From NCBI GenBank assembly GCA_027451565.1, contig DAIDJC010000001.1, positions 1 to 46,126 of the forward strand: DNA of 46,126 bases. The letters run 5' to 3'. The notes under the pieces were generated by a model, which worked only from the letters and a program-made list of their open reading frames with translations, ran no database searches and was not told the origin of the DNA. Numbering within the stretch: position 1 is the first letter of the stretch; each line of letters opens with the position of its first letter. Shown piece after piece: positions 31,930 to 40,317 of this stretch. The translations under genes were made by a program, and so were the position numbers. This DNA is from Limisphaerales bacterium. Lineage in GTDB: Bacteria > Verrucomicrobiota > Verrucomicrobiia > Limisphaerales > UBA11358.

Positions 31930-32703
31930 TCAGGTCAAATATAGTACTGGAAACAGGAAAATCCAAACCAAGTCCACAAAATGCCAGAAGAGGCCTGAAA
32001 CCTCAATACGATTGGTGAATCGTTCAGGGTCCTTTTTCCACATGCGACTGCCTGGCCCCCAAAGATACCCAATCACCAGCGTGCCACCCAAAATATGCAG
32101 GGCATGCAACCCGGTGAGCGTGAAATACAAGGCCAGGAAGGTGTTATGCCACGGACCGTAGTTTTCCATGGAGAGAATATCAGACCGTGAAATTTTAATT
32201 TCATCACGCGGAATGGGACCCTGGGATCGCAAATCATAAAGGGCCTTTTCATCGGTTACATAGCGTCCCTCAATAGTGACGGAAGTGTCGTCACTGGCGA
32301 TCATGTGCCCATCGGCAAACCGGCCATCTTTGAGTTTGATCTCATAATGGATCCATTTGTCATGGTATTCATACATTTTGACGCCAAGGAAGGTGAGAGC
32401 GAGGGCCATGGTGCAGGCGTGAAAAAACTTGAATCGGCCGAACTGCCCCACTTTACAGGCCACCCAAGCAAGAAGGGTGGTGATGGCAGAGAGCGCCAGC
32501 AGGACGGTATTCAAAGTGCCAAGGCGCACGTCCAGCCAGCCGTGCGGCCAGTATCCCTCATCCGCTCCCACTCGCAACAGAACGTAAGCGGAAAAAAGGC
32601 CGCCAAACAACATGACTTCCGATGCCAAGAACAACCAGATGCCGACCTTGGCGTTGTAAATGCCGGTATCCGGACGAGGTTTGACCGTGTATGGGATTTC
32701 CAT
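31930..32703 (-). CDS. coxC: Cytochrome c oxidase subunit III
   Basis: 257-residue inner-membrane subunit. YNAKVGIWLFLASEVMLFGG and the end LTGLHALHILGG ... EVSGLFWHFVDLVWIFLFP (given in parts) are typical. It lacks the first two helices of the mitochondrial form, as in bacterial five-helix versions. An extra hydrophilic segment of roughly 60 residues (about 120-185, beginning WIHYEIKLKDGRF) is inserted where family members have a short loop. The start lies nine bases after the subunit I stop. Confidence 0.93.
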   Translation of the reverse strand: MEIPYTVKPRPDTGIYNAKVGIWLFLASEVMLFGGLFSAYVLLRVGADEGYWPHGWLDVRLGTLNTVLLALSAITTLLAWVACKVGQFGRFKFFHACTMALALTFLGVKMYEYHDKWIHYEIKLKDGRFADGHMIASDDTSVTIEGRYVTDEKALYDLRSQGPIPRDEIKISRSDILSMENYGPWHNTFLALYFTLTGLHALHILGGTLVIGYLWGPGSRMWKKDPERFTNRIEVSGLFWHFVDLVWIFLFPVLYLT

Positions 32704-32711
32704 GAAAATAT

Positions 32712-34616
32712 TTAGTGAGCTGTGGCTAGGGACACTTTGGAACCCACCGGGCGCTCCGGTTCGTTTTGGGGGGTGAAATCGGTGTCGTGACCGGGAACAC
32801 TGTATTCATAAGGCCCACGATAGACATGGGGGACATGCTCGAAATTGCCATGAGGGGGTGGGGTTGGAGCCTGCCATTCCAGAGTGGTGGCCTGCCAGGG
32901 ATTATCCCCCACTTTTTCACCATGCTTGATGCTCCAGAACAAATTAATGATGAAAGGGATTTGAGCGATGCCCAGGGCAATGGCAGCCCAAAGAATCCAA
33001 ACATGGAGGGACATCATGTTGTCACTCAACCCACCCACCACATCGGCTCCGGCGCGACTATTCATCGCGGCTGAATAATTGGCTCCTCCATCCGACATAC
33101 GGCGAAGCATTCCCGCCATGCCTTGGGCAAACATGGGCATGAAAACAATATTCATGAAAATCAGGGAACAGACAAAATGGACCCGGCCCCAGAACTCGTT
33201 CATTCTACGGCCTGTTATTTTTGGAAACCAATAATAAAGTCCTGCGAAAAGACCGAAAATGGTGCCAGGAGCCACCACGTAGTGGAAGTGAGCAATAACG
33301 TAGTAAGTGTCATGAAGGTGAACGTCGCTGAGGTTGAATCCAAGCGGGAGACCGGTCAACCCGCCGATGCCGAACATGGGAAGGAAGGCGAGGGCAAACA
33401 GCATGGGCGTATTAAACCGGATGGAACCGCCCCACAAAGAAATAAAGAGGCAGGTTAAAATGATGACTGATGGAATGGAAATAATCATCGTGGTGGCTTG
33501 GAAGAAAGTGGAGATTTTGGTTCCCATGCCGGTCATGTACATGTGGTGAGCCCAGACGATGAAGGAGAGAAAACCGATGGTGAGAACGGAATAGACCAGG
33601 GATTTGTAACCCCATATGGGCTTGCGGGTGTTGTTGGCGATGATTTCGCAAACGGCACCCATGGCTGGGAGGATGAGGACATACACCTCGGGATGGCCCA
33701 GGAACCAAAAAAGGTGCTGCCAGAGGAGAGGGCTTCCGCCGCCGCTGATATGGGCCAGATTGCCGCCCACGGCGAGACCCGTGGGCAGGAAAAAGCTTGT
33801 ATGGGCCACGTTATCCATCAATTGCATGAGTGAAGCGGCCTCGAGGGGCGGAAACGCCAGAAGAAGAAGGAAAGCCGTGACAAACTGAGCCCAAACGAAG
33901 AAAGGAAGTCGCATCCAAGTCATCCCGGGTGCGCGGAGTTGGATGATGGTGGCAATAAAATTCACGGCCCCGAGAAGAGAAGAGGTAATCAGGAGCACCA
34001 TGCCGATAATCCAAAAAAGCTGGCCATGGGTGGGAATGGATGTGGCAAGAGGAGAGTAGGAAGTCCAACCCGCCTGCGCTGCGCCACCAGGAATAAAAAA
34101 GCTGACAAACATCACGAGGCTGCCGAGGAAATAGGCCTGGTAGCTGGCCATGTTCACACGTGGAAAGGCCATATCGGGCGCGCCAATCATGAGAGGGACC
34201 ACGTAATTGCCAAATGCGGCAAAAGCCAGCGGCACAATTCCAAGGAAAATCATCATGGTTCCGTGCATGGCTCCAAAAGAGTTGTAAAGGTCGGGAGAAA
34301 TCACACCGCCAGCCGCTGGCTGCCCCAAGATGCTGGCCAGCACGGGTCCGAGAATGGGAACAGGTTTGCCCGGATGGGCTATCTGCCACCGCATCAGCAG
34401 CATCAGCATCAAAGCCAGCCACATGAACGCCAAAGAGGTGATGCCATACTGGATGCCGATGATTTTGTGATCGCTGGAAAAAATATACTTTTGCCAGAAA
34501 TTGGGTTCGTGGTGGGCGCTTTCCTGGTGGTGGGCGTCCTCTGCGTGGCCGTGCTCCTGCACATGGCCGGCGGTTGAATGCCGGGAAGGAGGAAATTGCT
34601 GGATTTCAGGATTCAT
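32712..34616 (-). CDS. coxA: Cytochrome c oxidase subunit I
   Basis: 634-residue heme-copper subunit with 12 core membrane helices. A His-rich cytosolic N-terminus (HVQEHGHAEDAHH) comes first. His118 (AMHGTMMIF) and His445 bind heme a. His308 in HPEVY binds CuB and is followed by the cross-linked Tyr312. His357 and His358 (AHHMY) complete CuB, and His443 (AHFHYV) binds heme a3. Glu310 of HPEVY, end of the D-channel in A1 oxidases, is present. The lysine of the K-channel (IPTGVK in mitochondrial enzymes) is replaced: the segment reads IPSVIILT. The C-terminus is extended and proline-rich. Confidence 0.96.
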   Translation of the reverse strand: MNPEIQQFPPSRHSTAGHVQEHGHAEDAHHQESAHHEPNFWQKYIFSSDHKIIGIQYGITSLAFMWLALMLMLLMRWQIAHPGKPVPILGPVLASILGQPAAGGVISPDLYNSFGAMHGTMMIFLGIVPLAFAAFGNYVVPLMIGAPDMAFPRVNMASYQAYFLGSLVMFVSFFIPGGAAQAGWTSYSPLATSIPTHGQLFWIIGMVLLITSSLLGAVNFIATIIQLRAPGMTWMRLPFFVWAQFVTAFLLLLAFPPLEAASLMQLMDNVAHTSFFLPTGLAVGGNLAHISGGGSPLLWQHLFWFLGHPEVYVLILPAMGAVCEIIANNTRKPIWGYKSLVYSVLTIGFLSFIVWAHHMYMTGMGTKISTFFQATTMIISIPSVIILTCLFISLWGGSIRFNTPMLFALAFLPMFGIGGLTGLPLGFNLSDVHLHDTYYVIAHFHYVVAPGTIFGLFAGLYYWFPKITGRRMNEFWGRVHFVCSLIFMNIVFMPMFAQGMAGMLRRMSDGGANYSAAMNSRAGADVVGGLSDNMMSLHVWILWAAIALGIAQIPFIINLFWSIKHGEKVGDNPWQATTLEWQAPTPPPHGNFEHVPHVYRGPYEYSVPGHDTDFTPQNEPERPVGSKVSLATAH

Positions 34617-34620
34617 AAAT

Positions 34621-35529
34621 TCATTTCATTTTATCCAACACCAATGCCGTAAGTAATAAAGGCAAATAAAGGATGGAGGCCAGAAAAAACTGTCTGGCGC
34701 TGGAGCGCGTCAACTGCCTGGAAAACCTGATGGCCAACATGAGGAAAGCCAAACCCAGCGCCAGAGCGACCACCAGATAGCCCCTGCCACTGATTTGCCA
34801 GAGGTATGGAAAAAGGCTGACCAGCAAGAGCGCAAGCGTATTGCTGATGGATTGCTGGGCCGTGCGGGAGCCATCGGGGTCCACGTGCGGCAGCATGACA
34901 AAGCCCGCCTTGGCATATTCATCCCTGTAAAGCCAGGCGATGGCAAAAAAGTGAGGCAACTGCCAGAAAGCCAGAATGGCAAAGAGCGCCCATCCCTCCC
35001 CACTCAACTGATTCCGCGCGGCAGTCCATCCCATGAGCGGAGGCAAGGCACCCGGAATGGCACCCACGAGAGTGTTAATCCACGTCACTCTCTTCAGAGG
35101 CGTGTAAACAAATAAATAGCTCACCAATGTCACGGACCCCAAAACCGAAGTCAGGAGATTGACCGCAAAAGCCAGATAAACCAGGCCGCAAACGGATGCA
35201 ACCCCTCCAAAAAGCATGGCCGAAACGGGCTGCATGCGACCGGAAGGCAGCGGCCTATCCTGGGTGCGGGGCATTTTTGCATCGTAATCCTTTTCAATCC
35301 ACTGATTTAGGGCGGAGGCTCCTGCTGCCACCAAGGCGGTTGCCAGCAGGGTGTGAAACAGGAGCAGGTAATTCATGGGGCCGCGCCATCCCAGGTAAAA
35401 GCCAACCAGTGTCGTGAGCAGGACCAAGGTGGTCAAACGCGCCTTGACCAAGTCGGCAAACACTGCCAGCCAGCTTTTTGTGGCTTTGTCAGCATTTAAT
35501 AATACTACGCTTGCTGGTTCTAATTGCAT
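34621..35529 (-). CDS. ctaB: Protoheme IX farnesyltransferase (heme O synthase)
   Basis: 302-residue inner-membrane UbiA-family prenyltransferase that adds a farnesyl group to heme B. The prenyl-diphosphate site NQWIEKDYDAKMPRTQDRPL (about 75-95), then YTPLKR and the second acidic loop YRDEYAKAGFVMLP are all visible, with about eight hydrophobic helices. It lies between ctaA (20 bases upstream) and coxA (four bases downstream), supplying heme O to CtaA and so heme A to subunit I. Confidence 0.95.
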   Translation of the reverse strand: MQLEPASVVLLNADKATKSWLAVFADLVKARLTTLVLLTTLVGFYLGWRGPMNYLLLFHTLLATALVAAGASALNQWIEKDYDAKMPRTQDRPLPSGRMQPVSAMLFGGVASVCGLVYLAFAVNLLTSVLGSVTLVSYLFVYTPLKRVTWINTLVGAIPGALPPLMGWTAARNQLSGEGWALFAILAFWQLPHFFAIAWLYRDEYAKAGFVMLPHVDPDGSRTAQQSISNTLALLLVSLFPYLWQISGRGYLVVALALGLAFLMLAIRFSRQLTRSSARQFFLASILYLPLLLTALVLDKMK

Positions 35530-35549
35530 CGATTAACGGCAACTTTTCC

Positions 35550-36614
35550 TTATTTGGACCCAATCACGGCCGGGCTGGGATTGATCAACGTCCCAGACTC
35601 ACATTCAGCGGCTTCTTCCCGGCGAACCGATGCCACCATGAACCAAACCGCACCAACCGCCAAGACGAGCGCTCCCACCAAAACATGCGCAGTGGCCACA
35701 TCCGCCGCCTTATTTGAAAGCACGGTCATGATCCCCAAACCCGCCTGCACTAATATCAAACCTAACCACAAAAAAGCAAGCCGAGTCAAATAATCCCCCT
35801 TGCCAAGGCGTTTAAGCGAAAGCATGGCGGCGGCGGCCACACCGAGCACGATCAACAAGGCCATGATGCGATGGATCATTTGAAGGATCACTTGGAACGC
35901 CGTGATGGGGTTGAGCTGATCGGGGTCCACCCGGGCTGCATTGTAACGGGCGATGGCTGCGGGACTGGTGTCCGGCCACAGTTGACCGTGGGCAAGAGGA
36001 AAATCTGAAATGGAAAGGCCTGCGTGTTGATGGCGCATGGTGGCACCTAGAATGAGCTGAAGAAAAATGAGTCCGGCTACATAGGCCACATGCCTGCGCA
36101 AACCTCCTGCCACCCGTTTACCCTGCTTCTCAGGCTGCTGTGTTAATCGGAACCAAAACGGACTTGTAAAAAGGGCCAAGGCACAGGTCAAAACAAAAAA
36201 GGATTGAGCAACAATCCCATGAAAAATGCCCAAGTCATCCATCTTCAAGGTCACTCTCAAGCCCCCCAGCACTCCTTGTATCACCACGCCCAAAAAAGCC
36301 GCCACACCTAACTTTTTCACCCAGGCCCGCTCGTCCGAACGCCACAACCAGACCATTAGAACCGTGGTCATGAACCCCACCAAGGTTGCCCACAGGCGGT
36401 GGGTATGTTCATAGAAAATACCCCCAATCCACTTGGAAGGTGGAAACAAGAACATGTTGTAACCGTAGCTATTGGGCCAGTCCGGCACAGACATTCCTGC
36501 CTCGTGGCTGGTCACCAACCCTCCCGCGCCGAGCAGGAGAAAGGTGAAGAACGCCGTGAGCGCCGCGAAGCGGAACAACCACCGATTGGGGGTAGTGAAT
36601 GACTTCGGTATCAT
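35550..36614 (-). CDS. ctaA: Heme A synthase CtaA/COX15
   Basis: 354-residue inner-membrane oxygenase that converts heme O to heme A. Eight hydrophobic helices occur in two similar halves. Heme-site histidines are in EHTHRLWA, IFHGIVAQ, MIHRIMA and TAHVLVG. VTSHEAGMSVPDWPNSYG near residue 35 is the family signature. Together with ctaB it shows that the oxidase uses a-type heme. A strong hairpin lies 12 bases before its start. Confidence 0.94.
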   Translation of the reverse strand: MIPKSFTTPNRWLFRFAALTAFFTFLLLGAGGLVTSHEAGMSVPDWPNSYGYNMFLFPPSKWIGGIFYEHTHRLWATLVGFMTTVLMVWLWRSDERAWVKKLGVAAFLGVVIQGVLGGLRVTLKMDDLGIFHGIVAQSFFVLTCALALFTSPFWFRLTQQPEKQGKRVAGGLRRHVAYVAGLIFLQLILGATMRHQHAGLSISDFPLAHGQLWPDTSPAAIARYNAARVDPDQLNPITAFQVILQMIHRIMALLIVLGVAAAAMLSLKRLGKGDYLTRLAFLWLGLILVQAGLGIMTVLSNKAADVATAHVLVGALVLAVGAVWFMVASVRREEAAECESGTLINPSPAVIGSK

Positions 36615-36626
36615 TAAGAGTGGCCT

Positions 36627-36652
36627 AACCTCCCCGGTTCTCCGGGGAGGTT
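36627..36652 (-). promoter_or_regulatory. Eleven-pair perfect hairpin ahead of ctaA
   Basis: AACCTCCCCGG and CCGGGGAGGTT pair perfectly around a four-base loop. On the minus-strand mRNA it lies between the plastocyanin-like gene and ctaA, ending 12 bases before the ctaA ATG, and its 3' arm contains GGGGAGG, which resembles a Shine-Dalgarno. No T-run follows. It could attenuate, protect the upstream mRNA, or mask ribosome entry; the sequence alone does not decide. Confidence 0.55.
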
Positions 36653-36666
36653 CAGCTCAAGGATTA

Positions 36667-37365
36667 TCACTTGATTGTGAAAGCCGGAAAATCCACTTTC
36701 ACGTCGGAATCCGTTACGGTCACCTGCAAAGTCTGGGTGCCTAGCTTGCGGTGGCTGGCGGTGATGGTATAGGTTCCAGGAGGCACATTTTTGATGACAA
36801 AGTCGCCATTGGTATCGGTGACACAGTAATAGGGGCTGTCCTCGATGGTGACCCAGGCAAACATCCAAGGATGCACATCACATTGAAATTTCATGAAATC
36901 CTCAGGCTTGTCAAAGGTGTAGGTCAGATCAGGGCCTCCGGCCATCTGGGCATCATTATGCTCGGGATTGCCGTTTTTGGAAGTGGTATGGACATTATGA
37001 ATGCAGGGATCGGAATTTTTCACCACGAGTTTCTGGCCGGTCTGGATGGCCATGATGCCCGGGAGATAGATGCAACCACGCTGGTCCAGCACAGCCGGAG
37101 GAGCGCTGGCTCCAGTGGATTTTCCGGTGACCTGCAATGCCACGACCACATCGGCTAGACCGCCGTTGGGGCCAACTTCATAGAAATGGGTAAACGGCTT
37201 GTCCTTGTGCAAGGCGCCACATACCGGATCGTTCTCCAGAGGAATAATCTCCACATTCGGCGGAGGTGTTCCTTGAAACTTGATTTCACCCGTAATATTT
37301 CCAGCCTTGGCGGCAATACCTAAAGCCAAACCGCCCATCAATGAAAGAATGAGAGCTTTTTTCAT
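36667..37365 (-). CDS. Plastocyanin-like protein with carboxypeptidase-regulatory-like domain
   Basis: 232-residue exported protein. The signal peptide (MKKALILSLMGG to AKAG) covers about 21 residues. A DPVCG motif lies near residue 47. The type 1 copper-like site is made up of His126 (NVHTTSK), Cys162, His165 and Met168 in QCDVHPWM. Residues about 175-232 form a beta-sandwich domain (FVIKNVPPGTYTITASH). It is the first gene of the oxidase operon. An electron-transfer or copper-carrier role in the periplasm is inferred. The start is set at 37365 because of the KKA leader; an in-frame start at 37389 adds eight hydrophobic residues. Confidence 0.8.
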   Translation of the reverse strand: MKKALILSLMGGLALGIAAKAGNITGEIKFQGTPPPNVEIIPLENDPVCGALHKDKPFTHFYEVGPNGGLADVVVALQVTGKSTGASAPPAVLDQRGCIYLPGIMAIQTGQKLVVKNSDPCIHNVHTTSKNGNPEHNDAQMAGGPDLTYTFDKPEDFMKFQCDVHPWMFAWVTIEDSPYYCVTDTNGDFVIKNVPPGTYTITASHRKLGTQTLQVTVTDSDVKVDFPAFTIK

Positions 37366-37411
37366 ATAGACCATCACCAATAACACCAAGAGAAAGGATG
37401 GACAAGCAAAT

Positions 37412-37427
37412 TGTGAAAAATTTCACA
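37412..37427. promoter_or_regulatory. CRP/FNR-family operator upstream of the oxidase operon
   Basis: TGTGA (37412-37416) and TCACA (37423-37427) are separated by six bases, an exact match to the CRP half-site rule. One further symmetric base pair on each side and three inside extend it to an eight-base-arm palindrome (37411-37428). Its centre is about 54 bases before the first gene of the operon. The CRP-family protein that would bind is not in the window. Confidence 0.6.
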
Positions 37428-37580
37428 AGCGATCCAAAATCCCCCCGGCTGGACTTTCGTTTAAATTACAATGCGTTTGGTTTGTGGATATTGTGACTAC
37501 ACAAACGGCTTTATTCCTTTATGTGAATCCGGCCAATACCCCCCTCCGTTTCTGCAGACCACTTCATTTTTGGCCTGGTT

Positions 37581-38063
37581 TCAACGCAAATTCTGCATAG
37601 TCCGGGCCATGGCCAAGGCGGTTTGCGCCGCTTCGCGTCCGCGGTTATGGTCGGCGTCCATACACCTTTGGCGGGCTTGCTGATGGTTTTCCAGGAGAAG
37701 CACCTCATGAACAACCGGGACTTGGTGCATGATTTGAATTTGAACCAGAGCATTGGTCACAGCCTCGCCGATATGTTGTGCGTGAGTGGTGGCGCCCCTG
37801 AGGATGACGCCCAGACAAATGAGGGCATCCAGCCGGTCCTCAGGGTCAGAACCGTTTGCGCGGCGGGCCAGAGAACTGGCCACCACTGGAATCTCAAAGG
37901 CTCCCGGCACTCGCACAACACAAGCGGCTCCTCCGGCCTTTTGGATTTCGGCCTTTGCAGCCCGTAGCATGGAATTCACATAACGGGCGTTGTAAAGCGA
38001 GGCAATGATCGCAAAGCGCCCGTCACGGTTGAAGCGGTTGGTGCTGGCAACTTTTTTAAGCAT
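37581..38063 (-). CDS. ribH: 6,7-dimethyl-8-ribityllumazine synthase
   Basis: 160-residue enzyme joining 3,4-dihydroxybutanone 4-phosphate and the ribityl-aminopyrimidine, the step before riboflavin. It forms cytoplasmic oligomeric capsids. RVPGAFEIPV (51-60) and the phosphate/catalytic segment LGVILRGATTHAQHI with His94 are clear, and HNRGREAAQTALAM is the usual C-terminal helix. The segment before it reads EVLLLEN instead of the common GVLTTEN. ATG 38063 gives the normal family length; the longer open frame upstream is not conserved sequence. It follows ribBA by 115 bases. Confidence 0.93.
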   Translation of the reverse strand: MLKKVASTNRFNRDGRFAIIASLYNARYVNSMLRAAKAEIQKAGGAACVVRVPGAFEIPVVASSLARRANGSDPEDRLDALICLGVILRGATTHAQHIGEAVTNALVQIQIMHQVPVVHEVLLLENHQQARQRCMDADHNRGREAAQTALAMARTMQNLR

Positions 38064-38178
38064 AATGATGAAGCAGGCTGATGATGATGCAAATCCATGG
38101 AATTGCCAAGGGATTGGCGCTGCAAAAGACGCCCCGGCCACGGTTGAAGACCGGTTCAACCGCGAGCGGGGAAATGCA

Positions 38179-39378
38179 TCAAAGGTGATGACCCAATTTT
38201 TCGCGCTTGGTCTTGAGATAACGGGCGTTGTGGGGATTGGGTTTGATCCGGATAGGAATCTGTTCGGAGATATGGAGGCCATATCCCTCGAGCCCAACGA
38301 CTTTTTTGGGGTTGTTGGTGAGGAGACGAATGTTTTTCAACCCCAGATCCACCAGCATTTGGGCCCCAAGACCGTATTCCCGAAGGTCCATGCCGTAACC
38401 AAGGCGCGCGTTGGCCTCGACGGTATCGAGGCCCATTTCCTGGAGTTTGTAAGCTTTGATCTTGGGAGCCAGGCCTATGCCACGTCCTTCCTGCCGCATG
38501 TATAATATCACACCACAACCGGCCTGGGCCACTTGGCGCATGGCCTGCTGAAGCTGCGGGCCACAATCACATCGTTTGGAGCCAAACACATCGCCGGTGA
38601 GACATTCGCTATGGACACGCACCAGGACGTTTTGTTTGCCAGCCACATCACCGCGAACCAGCGCCAGGTGATGCTGCCCATCCACGCAGGATCGGTAAAG
38701 GTGCAGGGTAAAATCACCATGCTCGGTTGGCAGGTTGACCACCTCCACCCGTTCCACGAGTTTCTCACGCGACCGCCGGTATTCAATCAAGTCCGCCACG
38801 GTGCAGATGGGGAGATCATGTTTTTTGGCAAAGCGGATCAATTGAGGCAACCGGGCCATGGAACCGTCATCATTGACAATTTCCGCCAGCACACCGGCCG
38901 GGCGAAGGCCAGCGAGCCGGGTTAAATCTATTGCCGCCTCGGTATGTCCGGCCCGGCGCAGCACGCCCCCATCGCGGTAACGCAGGGGAAAGACATGGCC
39001 AGGCCTCACAAAGGCATCACGGTTTGCAGCGGGGTCGGCGAGGAGCCTGATGGTGTGAGCCCTGTCGGCGGCGGAAATGCCGGTGGAAACGCCCTGCGCG
39101 GCATCCACCGAGATGGTGTAAGCCGTGCGCATGCGTTCCATGTTTTGCTGCGTCATGAGGGGCAGGTCCAGCCGGTCCAGGTCATCCCCCAACATGGGCA
39201 CACAAATGACGCCGGAGGTGTAACGCACCATGAAACTGACGTTCTGACGCGTGGCTTTCTCCGCCGCAAAAATCAAATCCCCCTCGTTTTCACGGGAGGC
39301 ATCGTCCACCACCACCACCATTTTGCCACGCCGAATGGCATTGATGACATCATCAATTGAATGAAAAGGATTCTTCAT
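38179..39378 (-). CDS. ribBA: Bifunctional DHBP synthase / GTP cyclohydrolase II
   Basis: 399-residue two-domain enzyme giving both starting compounds of riboflavin. The N-terminal RibB half (about 1-200) has DDASRENEGDL and RRAGHTEAAIDLTRLAG. The C-terminal RibA half has VRVHSECLTGDVFGSKRCDC, which holds the zinc cysteines, then QEGRGIGL and NPKKV near the end. ATG 39378 is chosen over 39426 because MKNPFHSIDDVINAIRRG is the expected N-terminus. Both halves keep their catalytic residues. It is the upstream partner of ribH; no FMN riboswitch can be seen in the short leader. Confidence 0.95.
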   Translation of the reverse strand: MKNPFHSIDDVINAIRRGKMVVVVDDASRENEGDLIFAAEKATRQNVSFMVRYTSGVICVPMLGDDLDRLDLPLMTQQNMERMRTAYTISVDAAQGVSTGISAADRAHTIRLLADPAANRDAFVRPGHVFPLRYRDGGVLRRAGHTEAAIDLTRLAGLRPAGVLAEIVNDDGSMARLPQLIRFAKKHDLPICTVADLIEYRRSREKLVERVEVVNLPTEHGDFTLHLYRSCVDGQHHLALVRGDVAGKQNVLVRVHSECLTGDVFGSKRCDCGPQLQQAMRQVAQAGCGVILYMRQEGRGIGLAPKIKAYKLQEMGLDTVEANARLGYGMDLREYGLGAQMLVDLGLKNIRLLTNNPKKVVGLEGYGLHISEQIPIRIKPNPHNARYLKTKREKLGHHL

Positions 39379-39545
39379 TTGAGGAACCGAATTAGTTCGT
39401 CGTACCCAAAATGACACAAAATTCACATAAAGTAATGAAAAGTTTTATGGTTTTTTGCTTTGAAAGGTGGACAGGTGGATTTACTTTGACGTCACAAGCT
39501 CTTTGGCGGTCTTGGCCTGGACCCTTCAGGGTATTGATTGGAATC

Positions 39546-40316
39546 ATGTCAAACACAGGATCAGAACGGTCGGTTCACGAGCAGCCGGAATTCATGGCGT
39601 CCATTTCTGGCAAGCCTGTTTCGAGCGATGATCTGCAGGAAAACCTGCGGAGGCTGGATCGCCTGGCCAATCTGGGACTTGTGTCAGCAGGATTGGCCCA
39701 TGAAATTAAAAACGGCCTTGTTTCCATCAATGTTTTCGTGGATTTGCTCCTGCAAAAGGGGGAGGAGAAAGAAATGGCTTTGATGGCGCAACGTGAGTTG
39801 AGGCGGATAGACACGCTGGCGACCCAGATGCTGAGGTACGCATCGCCCAAAACGCGGGATTTTTCTGAAATTCACGCGCATGAAATCCTGGACCAATCCC
39901 TTCGCCTTCTGGACCATCAAACGCGCGGAAACCTGATCATGGTGGAGCGGGAATACGAGGCTGGGAACGATCTTTTAAATGGAAACGAGTCCCAATTGCA
40001 ACAGGCCTTCATGAACCTGCTTCTGAATGCGGTGGAAGCCATGAGCAGCAATGGGTGTCTGAAGGTGCGCACTGAAAATGAAGCCAACCCCGGGGGCTTG
40101 AGCCAGCTTCGCATCACCATCCGGGATTCCGGTTCGGGGATATTGCCCGAAAATCTTGAACGGCTGTTTGAACCCTTTTTCACGACAAAAAAGAATGGGA
40201 CTGGTCTGGGCCTGCCCATCACCCGCCGGATCGTGGAGGAACACAGCGGTGCAATCGAGGTCCAGAGTGAAACGGGCAGGGGATCCGCATTTATCCTGAC
40301 TTTGCCGACCCGCTGA
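39546..40316 (+). CDS. Soluble sensor histidine kinase, NtrB-like
   Basis: 256-residue kinase from ATG 39546. No membrane segment or PAS domain is visible; an N-terminal linker leads to HisKA with the phospho-accepting histidine in GLAHEIKNGL. HATPase_c follows, with NLLLNAVEAM, DSGSGILPENLERLFEPFFTTK (split here as its two known boxes, N/G1 and F) and GTGLGLPITRRIVEEHSG. AHEIKNGL with the FEPFFTTK box is of the NtrB/AtoS class. No response regulator is nearby, so it is an orphan. An upstream in-frame ATG at 39411 adds 45 residues with no family character. It is divergent from ribBA and converges with lptD, with one base between the stops. Confidence 0.85.
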   Translation: MSNTGSERSVHEQPEFMASISGKPVSSDDLQENLRRLDRLANLGLVSAGLAHEIKNGLVSINVFVDLLLQKGEEKEMALMAQRELRRIDTLATQMLRYASPKTRDFSEIHAHEILDQSLRLLDHQTRGNLIMVEREYEAGNDLLNGNESQLQQAFMNLLLNAVEAMSSNGCLKVRTENEANPGGLSQLRITIRDSGSGILPENLERLFEPFFTTKKNGTGLGLPITRRIVEEHSGAIEVQSETGRGSAFILTLPTR

Positions 40317-40317
40317 A

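Noticed and set aside
33939..34577. 212-codon plus-strand reading frame
   Set aside because: Antisense to coxA; H- and K-rich artefact of the N-terminal coding sequence.
38064..38297. N-terminal extension of ribH by 78 codons
   Set aside because: It overlaps ribBA, has no similarity to lumazine synthase, and the ATG at 38063 gives the normal length.
39379..39545. FMN riboswitch before ribBA
   Set aside because: The leader is short and lacks the conserved RFN segments; control by an FMN switch is not supported.
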